Origin: Mycobacterium sp. MS1601
Lineage (GTDB): Bacteria > Actinomycetota > Actinomycetes > Mycobacteriales > Mycobacteriaceae
Direction of reading: 5' to 3'
NCBI RefSeq assembly: GCF_001984215.1
Contig: NZ_CP019420.1
Location: forward strand, 1,364,001 to 1,428,000
Length of the DNA stretch: 64,000 nt
Positions 33,490 to 43,029 of the stretch are shown in pieces. The position numbers and the translations under genes are program-made. Every line of letters begins with the position of its first letter. The stretch's first letter is position 1. Below the pieces are notes generated by a model that did not search any database, had not been told where the DNA came from, and saw nothing but the letters and a program-made list of their open reading frames with translations.

Positions 33490-36246
33490 CTATGCCCGGA
33501 CCGGCGCCCCCAGCACATCCCGCAATTGGTTGCGGCTGGTGATACCCAGCTTGGGGAAGATCTTGTACAGGTGCGCCGCCACAGTCCGGTGGGATACGTA
33601 TATCCGGTCGGCGATCTGGCGGTTGCTCAGCCCTTGCGCGGCCATCCGGGCTATCTGCAGTTCCTGCGGCGTCAACTCTGCTCCACGATCGTCGACAGCG
33701 GACTGACCCGCTAGCTGCACTCCGGCCGCACGCAGTTCGGCACGGGTGCGCTCGGCGAAGGGCAGGGCTCCTCGGGCCTCGAATGTCCGCAGAGCCGGGG
33801 ACAACTGAGCACGGGCGTCGACGATGCGACGCCGGCGCCGTAACCACTCCCCGAAACACAGTTGGGTACGCGCGTACTCCAGTGGCGCGTCTGCCGCCGC
33901 CCCGCACTGGAGCGCAGCACGGAAATGGTGCTCGGTCTCGCGGGGGTCATTCGACACCAGCGCCCGGCCTCGGTGCACCAGCATCGTGATGTGTTCCGAA
34001 CCCAGTGTCGCCGCCTGCGAGGCAATCTCCTCGATGAGGTGACCTATCGTGTCGCCGCGCCCGGTCCCGGCCGCGGCCTCGGCCAGATCCGCGATGGCCC
34101 ACCGGCGCGCGCCGCGGTCGCGCGTCATCTGTGCGAGTTCGGTGAACGCCTCGGCGTGATCACGTCTCACCAACCCCGACACCCCGCCGGCCCAGGCCAG
34201 ATCGTCTGTCCACATCAGCGGCGTGTCACTGGGCAGATGCTGTCGCGCCACAGCCAGAGCCTGCTCCGCCGACCGCAATTCACCCTTCCACGCGTGGATA
34301 CGGCACAGCAGGGCGGCCGCGGCGCCGACGCTGACGTCCAGGTTGGCGTCGGTGGCGATACGCAGTGCACCCTGTGCGCTGATCGTCGCCTCCTGAAGGT
34401 GTCCGGCAATGATCTGCGCCCGCGCCGCCCCGCGCAGCGCCTCGCACTCGATGGTGGGCGCTCCCACCTCGTGGGCCACGCGGATGGCGTCATCCCAACA
34501 GTCCTGCGCCACTGCCAGATCGGACACCGACTCCGCGGCCAGACCCATGGACATCAAGGCGGTGAGGTCGCCGTCCACCCGGGCACGCAGGTCACCGGCA
34601 CGGGCCCGGAAGTCGCTGGCGTACTTGGTGTCGTCGACGGTGGCCAACGCGATGTCGACGCCGGGGTCGGCCAGCGGAGCCAGCGCGTGCAGGCTCTCGG
34701 CCACCGCATGCCGGTCCTGCTCGTTCATCCCGTGCATCCGACACTGGGCAGCCGCGGCACCGAGTAGCCGAACCTGTTGCTCTCGTGCGCCTTCTGCGCC
34801 GAGTCGGTTCGCCAAGGCCACCAGGTCCAGCACCCTGGGCGCCGCGACACCCGTGCTGATACCCATGGTGAAGCGGGCAAACGCGAGTTCGAACAGATCC
34901 ATGGTGTCGGCGGCCAGCGGTTCCACTTCGTCCAGGATGTCCAGGGCATCGGCCGTCAACCCCGCCCGGTAGGCAGGCAGGATCGCTGCCACCAGTCGCC
35001 GCACCCTGGGTTCCGGTGAGGGCGTCAACACCGCGGCACGCCGCAACGCCGTCGCCGCCTCGTCATTGGCACCTCGACGTTGTGCATGGCCGGCCACGGC
35101 TTCCAGCTCGGCGGCAATGGTCTCGTCGGGACCATAGGCTGCCGCCGCACGCTGCCACACCGCACGCGTCGGGTCGGTGGCCGCCTCGGCGAGAGCCCGA
35201 TGGAACGCCGATCGCTGCGACAGTGCCGACGACCGGTAGGCAACCGACCGGATCAGTGGATGACGCACGCGCACAACGCCGTTACCGAGGACGATCAACT
35301 CGCTGCGCTCCAACGGATCCAGATCGTCCTCGCTGAGCCCGATTGTCTGGGCCGCATCGATCAGCTCGGTCAAAGAAACGTCATCGCCTGCTGAGATCAG
35401 GGACAGGAGCCGGCAGCTGGCTTCCGGCAAGGACTCCAACTGCTCGAGAAAGATCCGCTCGAGGCGACGGGTGGTCGGCAACGGCGCCGTGCTGGCCAGC
35501 ACACTCTGTTCGCCCGCCGCGACCACCGCCTTGGTCAACTCGGCGATCGCCAGCGGATTACCGCCGGCAGCCATGAGGATTCGACGCTGCGTCACCTCGC
35601 CGAGGCTGGGCTCCCCCGTGGCTGCCACCGCCTCGGTCAGCAGCGCACGCGAGGTCACGTCGTCGACGGGCCCGAGCGGGAAGCGCGACAACGCGACCAG
35701 TCGTGTCGGTGCGCCGTCGGAGCCAGGCCGGTTGGCGCACAGCAACATCACCGGCGCAGTCGCCAAGCGGCGTCCGACGAAGGTCAGTACATGCAGGGAT
35801 GAGCCATCCAACCACTGAGCGTCATCGACGATGAGAATCAGTGGCCGGTGTGCCGCGGCCTCTTCGATCAGGCCGAGCATCGCCACGCCGATCGACAACG
35901 GATCGGGGGGCGGATAGGCCGCCATCCCGAATGCCGCCAGCAACGCTTTGCGCTGATGGGTCGGCAACGCCTCGGCGTGGTTCATCAGCGGGTGCACCAG
36001 TTCGTGGACGGCGGCGTAACCCACCTTGGTCTGGCACTGCACTCCGGCACACGACAGGACGGCGAACCCGGCATCATCGGCCCACTGCGCGACGGCATCG
36101 AGCATCGTCGTCTTGCCGACGCCGGCTTCACCTTCGATGACAAACGCGCAGCCCTCATGGGTGATGCTGGAGGCCGCCGACGTCAGTGATGCGAACTCGT
36201 GGGTGCGGCCGATCAACGGCGCCACACGCCCGTGTCCCCGGGTCAT
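33490..36246 (-). CDS. Large LuxR-family (LAL-type) ATP-binding transcriptional regulator
   Basis: A 918-residue regulator. The N-terminal AAA/STAND module has Walker A GEAGVGKTT near residue 43 and Walker B LILIVDDAQWLD near 140. A long helical, TPR-like middle follows. The C-terminal LuxR helix-turn-helix is LTPQELQIARMAAQGLSNRQIADRIYVSHRTVAAHLYK in pattern. This is the MalT/LAL architecture; such proteins are ATP- and effector-dependent activators. It diverges from the HxlR gene across a 56-base gap that holds a palindrome. Targets are unknown; the downstream alcohol dehydrogenase is a candidate. Confidence 0.92.
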   Translation of the reverse strand: MTRGHGRVAPLIGRTHEFASLTSAASSITHEGCAFVIEGEAGVGKTTMLDAVAQWADDAGFAVLSCAGVQCQTKVGYAAVHELVHPLMNHAEALPTHQRKALLAAFGMAAYPPPDPLSIGVAMLGLIEEAAAHRPLILIVDDAQWLDGSSLHVLTFVGRRLATAPVMLLCANRPGSDGAPTRLVALSRFPLGPVDDVTSRALLTEAVAATGEPSLGEVTQRRILMAAGGNPLAIAELTKAVVAAGEQSVLASTAPLPTTRRLERIFLEQLESLPEASCRLLSLISAGDDVSLTELIDAAQTIGLSEDDLDPLERSELIVLGNGVVRVRHPLIRSVAYRSSALSQRSAFHRALAEAATDPTRAVWQRAAAAYGPDETIAAELEAVAGHAQRRGANDEAATALRRAAVLTPSPEPRVRRLVAAILPAYRAGLTADALDILDEVEPLAADTMDLFELAFARFTMGISTGVAAPRVLDLVALANRLGAEGAREQQVRLLGAAAAQCRMHGMNEQDRHAVAESLHALAPLADPGVDIALATVDDTKYASDFRARAGDLRARVDGDLTALMSMGLAAESVSDLAVAQDCWDDAIRVAHEVGAPTIECEALRGAARAQIIAGHLQEATISAQGALRIATDANLDVSVGAAAALLCRIHAWKGELRSAEQALAVARQHLPSDTPLMWTDDLAWAGGVSGLVRRDHAEAFTELAQMTRDRGARRWAIADLAEAAAGTGRGDTIGHLIEEIASQAATLGSEHITMLVHRGRALVSNDPRETEHHFRAALQCGAAADAPLEYARTQLCFGEWLRRRRRIVDARAQLSPALRTFEARGALPFAERTRAELRAAGVQLAGQSAVDDRGAELTPQELQIARMAAQGLSNRQIADRIYVSHRTVAAHLYKIFPKLGITSRNQLRDVLGAPVRA

Positions 36247-36269
36247 GGACTGACCCTAGCACCCCTGAG

Positions 36270-36282
36270 TAGGATAATCCTA
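36270..36282. promoter_or_regulatory. Palindrome in the LuxR/HxlR divergent promoter region
   Basis: TAGGAT-A-ATCCTA is a perfect inverted repeat around one central base, 20 bases before the HxlR gene start and 24 bases from the LuxR-type start. AT-rich against its surroundings, it is a plausible autoregulatory HxlR operator overlapping the promoter. Only its position and symmetry support this. Confidence 0.5.
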
Positions 36283-36302
36283 TCCAGAAGATCGGGAGCT
36301 GC

Positions 36303-36785
36303 ATGAAGAAGAAGCTGAACGACGACTGCCCCATCGCGCGTGCCATGGCAGTGCTGGGTGAACGATGGTCCATGCTGATCCTGCGCGAGGCCATGCAGGG
36401 ACGGTCCCGGTTCTCCGACTTCCGCAGCGAACTCGGCGTGGCGCCCGACATTCTGAGCAGTCGGCTTTCGGCACTGGTTGCCGCGGGCGTCTTCGAGGTC
36501 GTCGACTACCAGGAGCCCGGTGACCGGCGGCGCCAACGTTACGAACTGACCGAGGCCGGTCACGAGGCCAGCACAATCCTTGTCGCGCTGGGACAGTGGG
36601 GCCGGACCCATCTGCCGTCGGACACCGACAGTGGCTACCGTTTCGTCGAGACCGCCAGCGGCAAGCCGGTGCGGGCGGTGTTGAGCCGCCGCGACGGCCG
36701 GATCATCGAACCCACCGAGGTGCTGCTGGCACCGCGCCCCGGTGAAACAGTCAGCCAACCTATACCGCCCGACGCACCCAACTGA
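36303..36785 (+). CDS. HxlR-family transcriptional regulator
   Basis: A 160-residue winged-helix regulator. It begins with the family Cys near residue 9 (NDDCPIARAMAVLGERWSMLILREAMQG), followed by the recognition region RFSDFRSELGVAPDILSSRLSALVAAGVFE and the wing (RRQRYELTEAG). The C-terminal 50 residues form a short extension. The unknown gene 36799-37518 follows after 13 bases and is probably co-transcribed. Confidence 0.92.
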   Translation: MKKKLNDDCPIARAMAVLGERWSMLILREAMQGRSRFSDFRSELGVAPDILSSRLSALVAAGVFEVVDYQEPGDRRRQRYELTEAGHEASTILVALGQWGRTHLPSDTDSGYRFVETASGKPVRAVLSRRDGRIIEPTEVLLAPRPGETVSQPIPPDAPN

Positions 36786-36798
36786 GAACCTGAGCGCC

Positions 36799-37518
36799 AT
36801 GAGCACCCTGGTTGACGAGGTCTTGGATGCATACGGCGGAATGGCGCGGTGGAGGAACGTGGAGACCATCCGCGCACACAAGCGGTTCGGCGGTGCCATC
36901 TGGTATCTGAAGCAGGTCACCGGCATTGTCGACGAGGGTGAGATCACCGTCTGGATCCAGCAGCAGCACACCTCGCTGCACCCCTTCACCGCCGCTGATC
37001 GCAGCAGCGACTACCGGCCACAGCGCGTGGCGATCGAAACCCTGGACGGCGGATGCGTCGACAAGCTCGACGACCCGCGCTCGTCATTCGCAGGCCACGA
37101 TCTGCACACACCTTGGACTGCACTGCAATTGGCGTACTTCACCGGCTACGCCATGTGGACCTACCTGGCCGAGCCGCTGAATCTCACCCTGCCCGGCGTC
37201 ACCCTCACCGAGGGGTCGACGTGGACGGAGGACAATCAGAGCTGGCGTCGGCTCCACGTCGACTACCCGCCGGACATCGCCACCCACTGCCCGTCACAGG
37301 TGCTCTACATCGACCAACAGGGCTTGATCCGGCGGCGGGACTACCAGGTGGACATCGCCGGCCAATCACCTGCGGCACACTATGTCTCGGACTTCGTGAC
37401 CGTCGACGGCATTGTTGTTCCAGCCAGGCGGATGATCTACGTGCGCGACGAGTCCGGGCACCCCGTACTCGATCAGCTGGTGGTCTCCATCGAGCTGACG
37501 GACATACAGGTCGGGTGA
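36799..37518 (+). CDS. Conserved hypothetical protein downstream of HxlR
   Basis: A 239-residue protein I do not recognise. It starts MSTLVDEVLDAYGGMARWRNVETIRAHKRFGGAIWYLK and continues with many beta-prone stretches (ITVWIQQQHTSLHPF, GVTLTEGSTW, VLYIDQQGLIRRRDYQVD). The initial helix followed by repeating antiparallel-like strands resembles half-barrel lipoprotein-sorting folds, but there is no signal peptide. Three Trp-rich stretches stand out. Thirteen bases separate it from the HxlR gene, so it may be the regulator's target. The function is unknown. Confidence 0.75.
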   Translation: MSTLVDEVLDAYGGMARWRNVETIRAHKRFGGAIWYLKQVTGIVDEGEITVWIQQQHTSLHPFTAADRSSDYRPQRVAIETLDGGCVDKLDDPRSSFAGHDLHTPWTALQLAYFTGYAMWTYLAEPLNLTLPGVTLTEGSTWTEDNQSWRRLHVDYPPDIATHCPSQVLYIDQQGLIRRRDYQVDIAGQSPAAHYVSDFVTVDGIVVPARRMIYVRDESGHPVLDQLVVSIELTDIQVG

Positions 37519-37563
37519 CACCGGCGAGTCCTGACGGCGTGCACCTTGTTGCAGCTACCGCAG

Positions 37564-39846
37564 TTACTCCCACGCCACCTCTGACGGCTCCTTGTCCGGC
37601 CGCAGTCCCCGCCAGCTCGGCTGCCGCAGGCGACCGTCGGAGGTCCGCTCGCTGTAGCGCACCTCCCCCACGTACACCGGGTCCACGAAGGTGACACCCC
37701 GGGCGTCGGGGCCGACGAGCTCTGTACTGAACGGGGATTCATCAACGGGAGTGAGCATCTTCTTGAGCTTGGTCAGGTCTTTTTCGGTGAATCCGGTGCC
37801 GACGCGGCCGGCGAAATCCAGCCCGTCGTCACCGGGAACCCCCATCAGCAGCGCGCCGATGCCACTGGACCGGCCGCCCTCGCCCTGGCGCCAACCGCCG
37901 ATCACCACCTCCTGGGTGTTCCACAGCTTGTCCTTGATCCACGACGCCGACCGCCGCCCCGGTTGATACGTCGAGTCCTTCTTCTTGGCCACCACCCCTT
38001 CGAAGCGGTGTGCGCGCGCATACTCCAGCGCTTGCGACCCGTCGCCGGGAAGCTGTTCGGGGACGATCAGGTCGGTGCCGTCGGCGAAGGCCTCCAGTAG
38101 ACGACGGCGGTCGGAGTACTTGGCGCGCAACAGGGATCGACCATCCAACAACAACAGGTCGAAGGCCCAGAACTCGATGCGGGTGGAGCGCGCCCGGTTC
38201 TGCAACTCTCCGAAACTCGGCACCCCGGTGGAGTCGAGTGCCACCACCTCGCCGTCGAGCACCACATGATGGTCGGCGAGGTCGGCGGCAAGAGACTGCA
38301 ATTGGGGGAACTCACCGGTGACATCACGGCCGCTGCGGAACCTCAATCTCAGTGTCCCGTGGTCGGCTTCCACCAGCAGCCGGTAGCCGTCCCACTTGCC
38401 CTCGAACCCCCAGGTGCCGGATTTCAACTTCGCCACCGATCCATGGCTGGCGAGCATCGGGGCGAAGTCGCCGATTCCTGGCTGGGCCTGCTCCTTCATC
38501 CGGTGGGCGATCCAGTTCTTGCCGTCGGTCTGGATCAGCGCGTACCGGCCGGTGATCTTGCTGCCGTGCAGCGTGACGATGACTTCACCCTTTTCATGAC
38601 CCTTACCGCCCTTGCCGATCGGCCCTCCGTCGACGCCGGCATCCCGGAACTTCTCCGCCTCGTAGGTTCCGGAATCCCAGATGATCACCTTGCCGCCGCC
38701 GTACTCGCCTCGCGGGATGTCCCCTTCGAAGGTGGCGTACTCGAGCGGATGGTCTTCGGTGTGGACGGCCAGATGGTTCACCGACGGCGTCTCCGGCAGG
38801 TTCTTCGGCACGGCCCAGGACACCAGCACACCGCCGCGTTCCAGTCGGAAGTCGTAGTGTAGCCGCCGCGCATGGTGTTCCTGGATGACGAATGTATTGT
38901 CTTTGCCCACTCCAGGTTTCGATGAGGGCACCGGCTCCGGCGTCTTCTCGGCGTCGCGCATGGTGCGGTAGGTGGTGAGCTTGTCGGCCACCGGTGCGTC
39001 GGGATCCAGGGCCTCCAGAAGGTCACCGTCGGAGGCGACACGAGCGAGCACCTCGTCGAACGTGAGGTGCTCCAGGGATTCCGGGGCGTCCAGTTCCTCC
39101 CAGGTGCGCGGCGCCGCGACCGTCGGCCGCTCGCGGCCGCGCAGCGAATAGGGGGCGATGGTGGTCTTCGACCCGCTGTTCTGGCTCCAGTCCAGGAACA
39201 CCTTGCCGGCGCGTTGACTCTTGCTCATCGACGAGGTGACCTTCTTTGGCATCACCTGTTCCAGCTGCTGTGCAACACGTTTGGCCAGCACCACCGCACC
39301 GCGCGAGGACACCGGGTCCGCGAACCGCGCGTACAGGTGCATGCCCTTGCTGCCGCTGGTCAGCGGGTAAACCGTCAGGCCGACGTCGGCCATCAGGTCA
39401 CGCACTGCGCGAGCCACCTCGCACAACTGGCTCATCGGTACGTCGTCGCCGGGGTCCAGGTCGAATACCAGCCGGGTCGCCGGTCCCGCCACCCCGGATT
39501 CGAAACGCCATTGCGGTACATGCACTTCCAAAGCCGCCTGCTGCGCGATCCAGGCGAGCGACTCCTGGCTGTCGATGATCGGGTACGTGATGCTGCCGGA
39601 CCCGTGTTTCACGGTGCCCCGCGAGAGCCAGTCCGGCGCGCTGGAGGCCAGCTGCTTTTCGAAGAACGACGGTTGTTCCACACCGTTGGGCCAGCGCTTG
39701 CGGGTGGCGGCCCGGCCCGCGGTGTGCGCAACCATCACCTCGGCGATCGCGACGTAGTAGTCGAAGACCTCGGCCTTGGTCGTTCCGGTCTGCGGATAGA
39801 GCACCTTGTCGGCATTTGTCAGCCGGACACGTCCCAAGCGCTCCAT
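37564..39846 (-). CDS. ligD: ATP-dependent DNA ligase D (polymerase, phosphoesterase, ligase)
   Basis: A 760-residue enzyme that processes and seals double-strand breaks with Ku in non-homologous end joining. Domains follow the mycobacterial order: polymerase/primase (about 1-300, with the metal-binding RLVFDLDPGDD), 3'-phosphoesterase (about 315-450, with HHARRLHYDFRLERGG) and ATP ligase (about 465-760), whose adenylation Lys484 lies in EGKWDGYRL. Length matches M. tuberculosis LigD (759). Its partner Ku is encoded 15 kb away, on the other side of two transporter regions. Confidence 0.97.
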   Translation of the reverse strand: MERLGRVRLTNADKVLYPQTGTTKAEVFDYYVAIAEVMVAHTAGRAATRKRWPNGVEQPSFFEKQLASSAPDWLSRGTVKHGSGSITYPIIDSQESLAWIAQQAALEVHVPQWRFESGVAGPATRLVFDLDPGDDVPMSQLCEVARAVRDLMADVGLTVYPLTSGSKGMHLYARFADPVSSRGAVVLAKRVAQQLEQVMPKKVTSSMSKSQRAGKVFLDWSQNSGSKTTIAPYSLRGRERPTVAAPRTWEELDAPESLEHLTFDEVLARVASDGDLLEALDPDAPVADKLTTYRTMRDAEKTPEPVPSSKPGVGKDNTFVIQEHHARRLHYDFRLERGGVLVSWAVPKNLPETPSVNHLAVHTEDHPLEYATFEGDIPRGEYGGGKVIIWDSGTYEAEKFRDAGVDGGPIGKGGKGHEKGEVIVTLHGSKITGRYALIQTDGKNWIAHRMKEQAQPGIGDFAPMLASHGSVAKLKSGTWGFEGKWDGYRLLVEADHGTLRLRFRSGRDVTGEFPQLQSLAADLADHHVVLDGEVVALDSTGVPSFGELQNRARSTRIEFWAFDLLLLDGRSLLRAKYSDRRRLLEAFADGTDLIVPEQLPGDGSQALEYARAHRFEGVVAKKKDSTYQPGRRSASWIKDKLWNTQEVVIGGWRQGEGGRSSGIGALLMGVPGDDGLDFAGRVGTGFTEKDLTKLKKMLTPVDESPFSTELVGPDARGVTFVDPVYVGEVRYSERTSDGRLRQPSWRGLRPDKEPSEVAWE

Positions 39847-39871
39847 GACAGCACGGTATACCCGTTGTCGA

Positions 39872-42043
39872 TCACCCCACCCGGATCACCCGGTGGGCCA
39901 CCCTGGCCACTGCTTCCTCATCGTGGCTGATGAACAACACGCTCACACCTGCAGAGGTCAGACGACGCAGCAGATCCAGAATGTCGTCGCGGCTGTCGTG
40001 GTCCAGTGAGGAGGTGATCTCGTCGCAGATCAGCAACCGCGGCCCCGGAGCCAACGCGCGGGCCAGTGCCACTCGCTGTGCCTGCCCGCCGGACAGTGTG
40101 CCCGTCCGCCGGGTGAGCAGTGCCGGTTCGAGGCCGACCAGCTCCGTCAACCGTCGTGCCGCACTTGCCCGGCGGTCCCGGGACATGCCGGGCACCAGCC
40201 GCAGAGCGTGGTTCAGTTCCACTGCGACGGTGCAGCGGGGATTCAGTGAGCGACGGGGATTCTGGAACACCAGCGCGATGGCGCGCAGCTGATCGGGCGT
40301 GCGGGCCGATGCTGCAGGCGCCAGCTCCACGCCGCCGAGCAGGATGCGGCCGGATGCCGGGCGGTGCAGTCCGGCCAGGCAGCGCGCCAGGGTGGACTTG
40401 CCGGTGCCCGACCTGCCTACCAGGGCGACACATTCGCCGCGCCCGATGCCGAGCGTCAGACCGTCGAGGGCCGGAACGCGCCCGTACCCGATCGTCAGAT
40501 GGTCGGCGAGCAAGGTTGGTTCCACAGTCGGGTCCAGCCGCGCGGGAGCCGGACGAGGGGTGAGCGTGGCGGGCTCCCCGGAGGTGAGTCGGCCGCCGCG
40601 GACCGTGACGACCTCGTCGACGAGGCAGCGCACCGCTGCCAGATCGTGGGTGATGACGACGAACGTCGCACCGGTTGCGGCACGCAGCTTCGCCAGCGTG
40701 GCGACAAGAACCTCGGCGGTCGCGCTGTCCAGACCGGTGGTCGGTTCGTCGAGCACCACCACCGCCGGATCGCCGATCAACGCCATCGCAAGGAGCACTC
40801 GCTGCTGCTGTCCACCGGAGAGCTGATGGGGATACCGGCGCCGGAACTGCCGGTCGGTGGGCAGATCCACGTCACGCAGCGCAGTACTGATCTCTGCATG
40901 GCCCCGCCTTCCGTACACCCGTTGCACCTCCCGGAAGGCAGTCTCGATCCGTAACGCCGGATTCAGTCCCGTCGCCGGGTCTTGCGGCACATACCCCACA
41001 GCGCGGCGATGCGCGGCCGGAAGGCGAACAGTCCCTTGCAAACTCAGCCCCGGTGCAACGGCACCCAGCATCGCAAGTGCCAGGGTGGTCTTGCCCGCTC
41101 CGGAGGGGCCCACCAGCGCGATGCTCCCGCCCGCGGCCACGTCGAGGTTCACCTCATCGAGGATCCGTCTGCCGCCGGGAGCAGTGACGGTGACATCCTG
41201 CATGTGCAGACCGCCGTCGTGTTCGGTCCGGTTGTGTTGTGACACAGTCGCAGAGCTGCCCACCGGTGATCCCCCAACCTGGTCGGCAAGCAGGTTGACC
41301 CCCACAACCAGCGTCGTGATGAGCAGTGCGGGAACCAGCACGCTCAGCGGGGCGATACCGATTCCCGAATGGTTCTCGGCCACCATCAACGCCCAGTCCG
41401 GTGCCGGTTGAGCAGTGCCGAGCCCGAGGAAACTACTGGCTGTCACCACGGCGACGGTGGCCGACAACCGGATGCCGGCGTCGGCGATCAGCACCGGACG
41501 CAGATTGGGCAGGATCTGGCGGGTCGCGATGCGCCACGTGCTCTCGCCGCGCGCCTGCGCGGCCTCGACGAACCCGGTTGACATCAGTTCGATGGTGGCG
41601 GTCCGCACTATCCGCGCCACCCATGGGGTGGACACGATGGCCGTCGCGCACATGATCGCCAGTGGCCCCTTACCGACCGCCGCGGCCATCACCGCCACCA
41701 GGAGGAACCAGGGCAATACGATGATGACGTCGACCGGTCGCATCAGCCAGCCGTCGGCGCGGCGGCGCATTCCGGCGGTCAAGCCGATCACCACACCCAG
41801 CGCGTAGGAGGCGGTGAGCGCCGTCGCCGCGAGGACGATCAATCGGTGGCCACCGTGGAGCACGCGTGACAGGACGTCTCGGCCCACAAAATCGGTGCCG
41901 AGCAGGTGGCGCGCGGACGGTGTCTGGAACGGCATGCCGTGGGCCTCGGTGGGTGAATACGGCGCCAGCATCGGCCCCAACGCCACCAGCACACCCAGGG
42001 CCACAAGCATCAGCGCCGCGAAGCTCACTGGGATACGGCTCAC
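39872..42043 (-). CDS. Fused peptide/nickel-type ABC transporter: permease plus two ATPase domains
   Basis: A 723-residue single chain that joins what is usually three proteins. Residues about 1-255 form a DppC-like permease with the coupling loop FVEAAQARGESTWRIATRQILPN. The first ATPase (about 275-490) has Walker A GPSGAGKTT, signature LSGGQQQRV and Walker B VVVLDEPTTGLD. The second (about 510-723) has GRSGTGKST, LSGGQAQRV and LLICDEITSSLD. The start overlaps the upstream permease stop (ATGA). With the DppB-like permease and the binding protein it makes a complete importer, controlled by a cobalamin riboswitch. Likely cargo is cobalt, nickel or a corrinoid. Confidence 0.9.
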   Translation of the reverse strand: MSRIPVSFAALMLVALGVLVALGPMLAPYSPTEAHGMPFQTPSARHLLGTDFVGRDVLSRVLHGGHRLIVLAATALTASYALGVVIGLTAGMRRRADGWLMRPVDVIIVLPWFLLVAVMAAAVGKGPLAIMCATAIVSTPWVARIVRTATIELMSTGFVEAAQARGESTWRIATRQILPNLRPVLIADAGIRLSATVAVVTASSFLGLGTAQPAPDWALMVAENHSGIGIAPLSVLVPALLITTLVVGVNLLADQVGGSPVGSSATVSQHNRTEHDGGLHMQDVTVTAPGGRRILDEVNLDVAAGGSIALVGPSGAGKTTLALAMLGAVAPGLSLQGTVRLPAAHRRAVGYVPQDPATGLNPALRIETAFREVQRVYGRRGHAEISTALRDVDLPTDRQFRRRYPHQLSGGQQQRVLLAMALIGDPAVVVLDEPTTGLDSATAEVLVATLAKLRAATGATFVVITHDLAAVRCLVDEVVTVRGGRLTSGEPATLTPRPAPARLDPTVEPTLLADHLTIGYGRVPALDGLTLGIGRGECVALVGRSGTGKSTLARCLAGLHRPASGRILLGGVELAPAASARTPDQLRAIALVFQNPRRSLNPRCTVAVELNHALRLVPGMSRDRRASAARRLTELVGLEPALLTRRTGTLSGGQAQRVALARALAPGPRLLICDEITSSLDHDSRDDILDLLRRLTSAGVSVLFISHDEEAVARVAHRVIRVG

Positions 42044-43005
42044 CGCCGCAACACATTCCGGCCGGATGGGGTGAGCAGCATCGCCACGATATCGGCGATC
42101 AGATAGGCGAACACGCCGAAGGCGGCCAGCAGTACCGCTGCAGATTGCACGAACGGCAGGTCACGACCCGAGATGGCCCTCAGCAGTTCGTGTGCCAGGC
42201 CGGGGTAGGCGAAGAGCACCTCCACGATGGCGATCCCACCCACCAGCCCCACCACGGCTCCAGCCAGGGGGTGCAGGGCCGCCGACAGCGCGTTGGGTGC
42301 CGCGTGGCGCAACACCAGTCGCCGCTCGGGTATGCCGTTGATCCGGGCAGCCGTGATGTAGTCGCTGCTCATCACCTCGCCCATCTGAGCGCGGGCCACC
42401 CGGATGGGATGGGGCGCAAGGCCGCAGAGCAGACACAGTACCGGCAGCACCAGGATCTCCGGCCGCTCCAGGGGGCTGGTGCCTCGGGGTACCAGCGAGA
42501 CAGCAGGGAACCAGCCGAGTCCCAGCGCCAACCACGAGATGCACAACACTCCGATGACAAACGGCGGCACCGACTCCGCGGACAGGGCCACCGAACTGAC
42601 CACCTTGTCCAAGCGGGTTCCCGGGCGTGCGCCCGCCGCCAGTCCCAGGGTCACCGACAGCGGGATCAGGATCGCGACGGTGACCGCCGCCAGCACCATG
42701 GAGTTGCCCAACAGCGGGGCGATGATCTCCGACACCGGTCGTTGTGACAGCAACGAGACCCCGAGATCACCGCCGGCCAGTCCGGCCGCCCATTCGGCGA
42801 ATCTCTCCAAAGCCGGACGGTCGAGCCCCAATTCAGCCCTCAACATCTCGAGTTGGCGGGGATCGGGCTGTCCGGCTCCCTGCCGGGACAGCAGGATGGT
42901 GGCCGCATCGCCCGGCAGCAGTTCGAACAACCAGAACACCGCGGCGGCGACGATCACCACCACCAGCAGCGCGCCGGCCATCCGACGGGCGAGATAACGA
43001 GCCAC
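42040..43005 (-). CDS. Peptide/nickel-type ABC transporter permease (DppB/NikB-like)
   Basis: A 321-residue permease with about six membrane segments. The N-terminal helix and its large external loop (LPGDAATILLSRQGAGQPD, LGLDRPALERFAEW) and the coupling loop (EVMSSDYITAARINGIPERRLVLRHAAPNA) are typical of DppB/NikB. It follows the binding-protein gene by 24 bases and overlaps the fused permease-ATPase gene by four. It would pair with the permease domain of that fusion. Confidence 0.92.
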   Translation of the reverse strand: MARYLARRMAGALLVVVIVAAAVFWLFELLPGDAATILLSRQGAGQPDPRQLEMLRAELGLDRPALERFAEWAAGLAGGDLGVSLLSQRPVSEIIAPLLGNSMVLAAVTVAILIPLSVTLGLAAGARPGTRLDKVVSSVALSAESVPPFVIGVLCISWLALGLGWFPAVSLVPRGTSPLERPEILVLPVLCLLCGLAPHPIRVARAQMGEVMSSDYITAARINGIPERRLVLRHAAPNALSAALHPLAGAVVGLVGGIAIVEVLFAYPGLAHELLRAISGRDLPFVQSAAVLLAAFGVFAYLIADIVAMLLTPSGRNVLRR

Positions 43006-43029
43006 GGGCGCGTCAGCCGCGCAGACGGG

